A stretch of DNA of 18,717 nucleotides from Prasinococcaceae sp. CCMP 1430 (taxonomy: Eukaryota > Prasinodermophyta > Palmophyllophyceae > Prasinococcales > Prasinococcaceae), in contig RQSC01000499.1 in assembly GCA_013416795.1 (NCBI GenBank), positions 1-18,717 on the forward strand, read 5' to 3'. A program made the translations under genes and the position numbers. Positions within the stretch are counted from its first letter, which is position 1. Each line of letters starts with the position of its first letter. The notes under the pieces are model-generated. The model did not search any database and had not been told where the DNA came from. It worked only from the letters and a program-made list of their open reading frames with translations. Of this stretch, positions 16,122 through 18,717 are shown piece after piece.

Positions 16122-17648
16122 TCACGCGGCCTTGGCGGCGGTGGCGCGTTGCGGGTTGCCCATCTTGTGGAGGTGCCTGAGGTGGCTCATGATGGCGTCG
16201 CCGGCCCCCGGCAGGCAGCGGTACGGCACGCCGTGGTCCGCGCAGCACTTCGCGATGATGGGCTGGATGCTCGGGTAGTGGAACTGCGAGACGCCCGGCA
16301 GCAGGTGGTGCACGACCTGGTAGTTGAGCCCGCCGGTCATCAGGTAGGTCAGCAGCGAGCCGTGACCGTAGTCCTGCGTGGTGGCCACCTGCTCCTCCGC
16401 CCACTTCCCCCCGACGTGCTTCCCCGTGGCGACGCCGTCGGCGACGTGCGAGCACTGGAAGCAGCTCGCCAGGTACATGCCGCCAAGCCAGTCCGCGGCC
16501 ACGAATTGCAGCGCCACGCGCGCCGGGCTGAAGCCCAGCGCGAGCGGCACGCCGAGCTGCATGGCGAGGAAGGCCGCCTTGCCGCCCCAGAAGGCGAGCC
16601 GGTCGACGGCGCGGGGCGGCCGAAGCCGGCAGGCGCCCTTGAAGCCCGACAGGAAGCAGGCGACGTCCCTGGCGCGCGTCACGAGGCCCATGGCGCCGTA
16701 CAGCGGCACCGCGTACAGCGCCTGGAAGCGGTGAAACCACCGCAGCTGCTGGCCCTCGTGGAAGCGCAGCATCGGCTCGCTGTCCATGTCGTCGTCCACG
16801 CCCGGCACGTTGCAGTACAGGTGGTGCACGAGCAGGTGCTGGTGCTGCCACATGTAGAAGGACGTGCCGTTGATGACGTCGTTGCCCACCACGCCCACCA
16901 CGTGCCACCAGCGCGGATCCTTGCCCAGCGAGCCGTGCGAGGCGTCGTGCAGGACGTGCACGCCGCTCAGCGCGCGCGACACGCCCGCCAGCGCGGCGAA
17001 CGCCACCGCCGCGGCCGCGCTGGGCGCCGACAGGCTGGCGTACATGAAGCCGACGATGAGCGCCACGATGGCCGCCAGCCGCAGGGCCTGCGTGGGACCG
17101 TCGTGCCACTGCTGGCAGTACCGCGACTCGGTCGCGATGTACGAGTGCACGCGCCGCTTCAGGTCGACGTAGAACGGCGTCGCGATGTCGTCGCGGACGT
17201 ACTGGGGGAGCCCCTGGAGGAGGGGGTCGCTTCTGCTGTCGGGAGCGCTTGGGTCCCCTGCCTGGTGGAGAGGGGGAGCTTGAAACGTGCCCACCTCGTA
17301 CTTGGCCAGCAGGGGCTCGACCTTGGCCGTGTTCGGGTGGTAGCTCTCGAAGAGCGCGGTCGCGTCGCGGCCCGCCGCCAGCAGCAGCATGATGCGCCCG
17401 CCCGGGTGCCGCGAGAGAAAGGAGGTCAGGTCGTACACCTTGCCGCGCACGGCGACCTTGAGGGAGCTCGCGGTGTTGTGGCGCTCGAGCTCGGCGAGGG
17501 TGTACACCTGGCTTCTTTGCGCGTGTGGCTGGTCCGGGCCGGGCGGTGACGCGTGTGGTCGCTGCGGCGGTGGGGGGCGAGCGAGCGCGGAGGGAGGCGA
17601 CGCGGCGCAGTTGGGGGGCGGCGAAACGCCCCTGCGGCTACGCAGCAT
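16122..17648 (-). CDS. Cytochrome b5-fused front-end fatty acid desaturase
   Basis: This is an ER membrane di-iron desaturase that inserts a double bond between an existing one and the carboxyl end of a long-chain fatty acid, using its own cytochrome b5 domain as electron donor. From the ATG at 17648 it is 508 aa; another in-frame ATG lies at 17672. The b5 domain (VYTLAELERHN, VYDLTSFLSRHPGGR, YHPNTAKVEPLL) carries the HPGG haem ligand near 17405. Histidine box 1 is HDASH (about 16935-16950), box 2 QHLLVHH (about 16820-16842), and box 3 QVVHH, with the Gln typical of front-end enzymes (about 16302-16318). SEPMLRF and RWFHRFQALY also fit. Regiospecificity (delta-4, -5, -6 or -8) cannot be read from motifs alone. 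The roughly 45 Pro-rich residues before the b5 domain may be 5' UTR, intron or leader: AG acceptors (AAG, CCAG) lie just upstream of GTGTACACC. Confidence 0.88.
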   Translation of the reverse strand: MLRSRRGVSPPPNCAASPPSALARPPPPQRPHASPPGPDQPHAQRSQVYTLAELERHNTASSLKVAVRGKVYDLTSFLSRHPGGRIMLLLAAGRDATALFESYHPNTAKVEPLLAKYEVGTFQAPPLHQAGDPSAPDSRSDPLLQGLPQYVRDDIATPFYVDLKRRVHSYIATESRYCQQWHDGPTQALRLAAIVALIVGFMYASLSAPSAAAAVAFAALAGVSRALSGVHVLHDASHGSLGKDPRWWHVVGVVGNDVINGTSFYMWQHQHLLVHHLYCNVPGVDDDMDSEPMLRFHEGQQLRWFHRFQALYAVPLYGAMGLVTRARDVACFLSGFKGACRLRPPRAVDRLAFWGGKAAFLAMQLGVPLALGFSPARVALQFVAADWLGGMYLASCFQCSHVADGVATGKHVGGKWAEEQVATTQDYGHGSLLTYLMTGGLNYQVVHHLLPGVSQFHYPSIQPIIAKCCADHGVPYRCLPGAGDAIMSHLRHLHKMGNPQRATAAKAA

Positions 17649-17981
17649 GCTCCCTCCCCCCGGGACGCACATGCTTCGTTTTCTTTTGTGCGTGCGTTGG
17701 GTGGTGCGCCGACCTGAGACGGCGGGCTGCGCGCCGTGGTCGGCGCGCGTGCACGCGCGCGCCGGCGGGAGGGGGGGGGGGGCGCTGCGTCGCGTCTGGC
17801 GCGCTCCACGGCCATCCAAAATCGTGACGTGAGGGCGCGCACGCGCGGTGCGCACCACCAACTGACGCGGACGGGGGGTGCGTCGTGGGAACGAGAAGAT
17901 CTTTTCGGTGAGCATTCAAGATATCCGGAAAATCGGGGCCCGCGGCAGGATTTCAAGTCAAAACGAACTGAGCAAAAAAGA
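17649..17981. other. Divergent region between the desaturase and the right-end ORF
   Basis: About 330 bp should carry the desaturase promoter and 5' UTR. It contains a 12-nt G run (17771-17782), alternating GC tracts, and a change from very GC-rich to mixed composition near 17890-17980. I see no RNA gene and no confident TATA element. Confidence 0.4.
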
Positions 17982-18455
17982 ATGCCTCGTGCGTGCGCGT
18001 CTGGCTGCGACAGAGCCCGACACTTTACCCGCGCCGCGCGCCGCCGCCGCCGCGGACTCGTCGCAACGGCGCGGCCGAAGCGCCGCGGATCCGCAGCGCA
18101 CCCGAGGTCAAACGGGTCGCGGCCGCGCGCGCGCGCGAGACGAGGACATCTGTCGTATACTCACCTCGTGTATGTCCCCGATGAGCATCGTGATCTGATC
18201 AAGCAGGCGCTCAAAACGCGAGGGGCGCCTCCGCCGACACCGAAGCTCCCGAGGATCAACTCGCCGACTGCGCAGATGTACGAGATCTACTACGCCGCCT
18301 CGCTGCGTCGTAGAGCGTTGAGGCTCGCCCTACGCTCGATGAACACGTCGGAAGGCGACTTCATGGTAGAGAACTGCCTCGCGACGGCCGAGCAGGAGCG
18401 TCATCGAGAGCGTATGATGCGATACGAAGCAAGAGCAGAGCTGGCGGCCGTGTAA
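17982..18455 (+). CDS. Hypothetical basic protein, unrecognised
   Basis: I do not recognise this family. The frame from the ATG at 17982 gives 157 aa. The first half is very Arg-rich and low complexity and may be a targeting leader or not coding. The second half (from about 18160) has ordinary composition: VPDEHRDLIKQAL, LPRINSPTAQMYEIYYAAS, LRRRALRLALRSMNTSEGDF, then a helical Glu/Arg tail. This half looks like real protein with amphipathic helices. The base texture around it (17880-18500) is less GC-rich than the rest of the window. An exon boundary near 18160 is possible, so the true start could be elsewhere. The stop overlaps a following ATG by one base (TAATG), which I consider coincidental. 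Confidence 0.42.
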   Translation: MPRACASGCDRARHFTRAARRRRRGLVATARPKRRGSAAHPRSNGSRPRARARRGHLSYTHLVYVPDEHRDLIKQALKTRGAPPPTPKLPRINSPTAQMYEIYYAASLRRRALRLALRSMNTSEGDFMVENCLATAEQERHRERMMRYEARAELAAV

Positions 18456-18717
18456 TGGTACGTCCAGTGTGCATACCAACATGCCTCCGCATGCCCGTCA
18501 ATGACAAACCGCCGCCTTGCGTCGAGTGTCCGGCGAACAGCCACCGAGCATTCCGACGCTGCCTCCAAGCTCCAACAGCGCCATCCATCATCCTCTCGCC
18601 CCTCATGATCCCCTCGGTCTGCCTCAGCGCTCTCCCACCTGCCCCCTACGCCTCCCTCACCCCACATGGCTGCCTCGCGAGTCGACCCTGAAAAACCCTA
18701 ACCCTGAAAAATCGAAA
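18456..18717. other. Right-edge region without a supported gene
   Basis: A 78-aa frame starting at 18455 is Pro/Ser/Leu-rich and shows no domain. The last roughly 30 bases contain CCCTGAAAAA, CCCTAA and CCCTGAAAAA in tandem. This resembles a degenerate telomere-type or satellite motif but is too short to name. Confidence 0.4.

Noticed and set aside
16038-17549. Long plus-strand open frame opposite the desaturase gene
   Set aside because: It shows no domain and its His/Val/Arg-rich content mirrors the desaturase codons on the other strand.
18455-18691. 78-aa ORF overlapping the stop of the right-end ORF (TAATG)
   Set aside because: The composition is Pro/Ser/Leu low complexity and translational coupling is not expected in a nuclear eukaryotic gene.
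18684-18717. CCCTAA-like motif at the right edge as a chromosome-end telomere
   Set aside because: Only one CCCTAA unit is present, flanked by CCCTGAAAAA. A right-hand chromosome end should show the G-rich strand (TTAGGG) in this orientation, not CCCTAA.

Overview
The window looks like nuclear DNA of a GC-rich unicellular eukaryote, most likely a secondary-plastid alga such as a haptophyte (Pavlova/Diacronema type). That placement is inference. It rests on very high GC, short GT-AG introns, genes packed on both strands, purely eukaryotic proteins (a PP2A B''-gamma/TONNEAU2 subunit, a kinesin, a TFIIIC subunit, an NSF-type AAA+ ATPase, an eIF2B-epsilon piece) and a cytochrome b5-fused front-end desaturase of the kind used for long-chain PUFA synthesis. 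I see no bacterial operon, rRNA, tRNA, CRISPR or intact transposon.

Layout, left to right: (1) 1-543, no gene seen. (2) 580-2385 (+), a two-exon protein with a fascin-like beta-trefoil segment, an acidic linker and a long coiled coil. (3) 2566-4014 (-), an intronless PP2A regulatory subunit of the PPP2R3C/TON2 family. (4) 4338-6136 (-), a two-exon ankyrin-repeat plus coiled-coil protein. (5) 6436-8880 (+), a three-exon kinesin with an F-box-like N-terminus. (6) 9026-11812 (-), an NSF-like double AAA+ ATPase whose N-domain is replaced by a signal-peptide-like segment and three cysteine-containing IPT/TIG domains. (7) 11885-12251 (-), a fragment of eIF2B-epsilon truncated on both sides, 32 bases from the only N in the window (12284). 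(8) 12343-12828 (+), TFIIIC subunit 6 (GTF3C6-like). (9) 12876-15388 (-), an apolipoprotein N-acyltransferase-like membrane protein with a CN-hydrolase domain that lacks the nucleophile Cys. (10) 15389-16121, no clear gene, with a 40-nt G homopolymer. (11) 16122-17648 (-), a cytochrome b5 front-end fatty acid desaturase. (12) 17982-18455 (+), an unrecognised basic ORF in a stretch of different texture, followed by a tail with one telomere-like CCCTAA motif.

The genes do not form one pathway. The left half (fascin-like coiled coil, TON2-type PP2A subunit, ankyrin coiled coil, F-box kinesin) has a cytoskeletal flavour; the right half has membrane and lipid functions plus a Pol III factor. The most unusual items are the IPT-NSF-like ATPase, the F-box-kinesin fusion, the Lnt-like pseudoenzyme, and the eIF2B-epsilon fragment beside an assembly ambiguity, which makes the 11.8-12.3 kb join suspect. 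Exon borders were placed by reading-frame phase, GT/AG and family homology; no transcript evidence was available.
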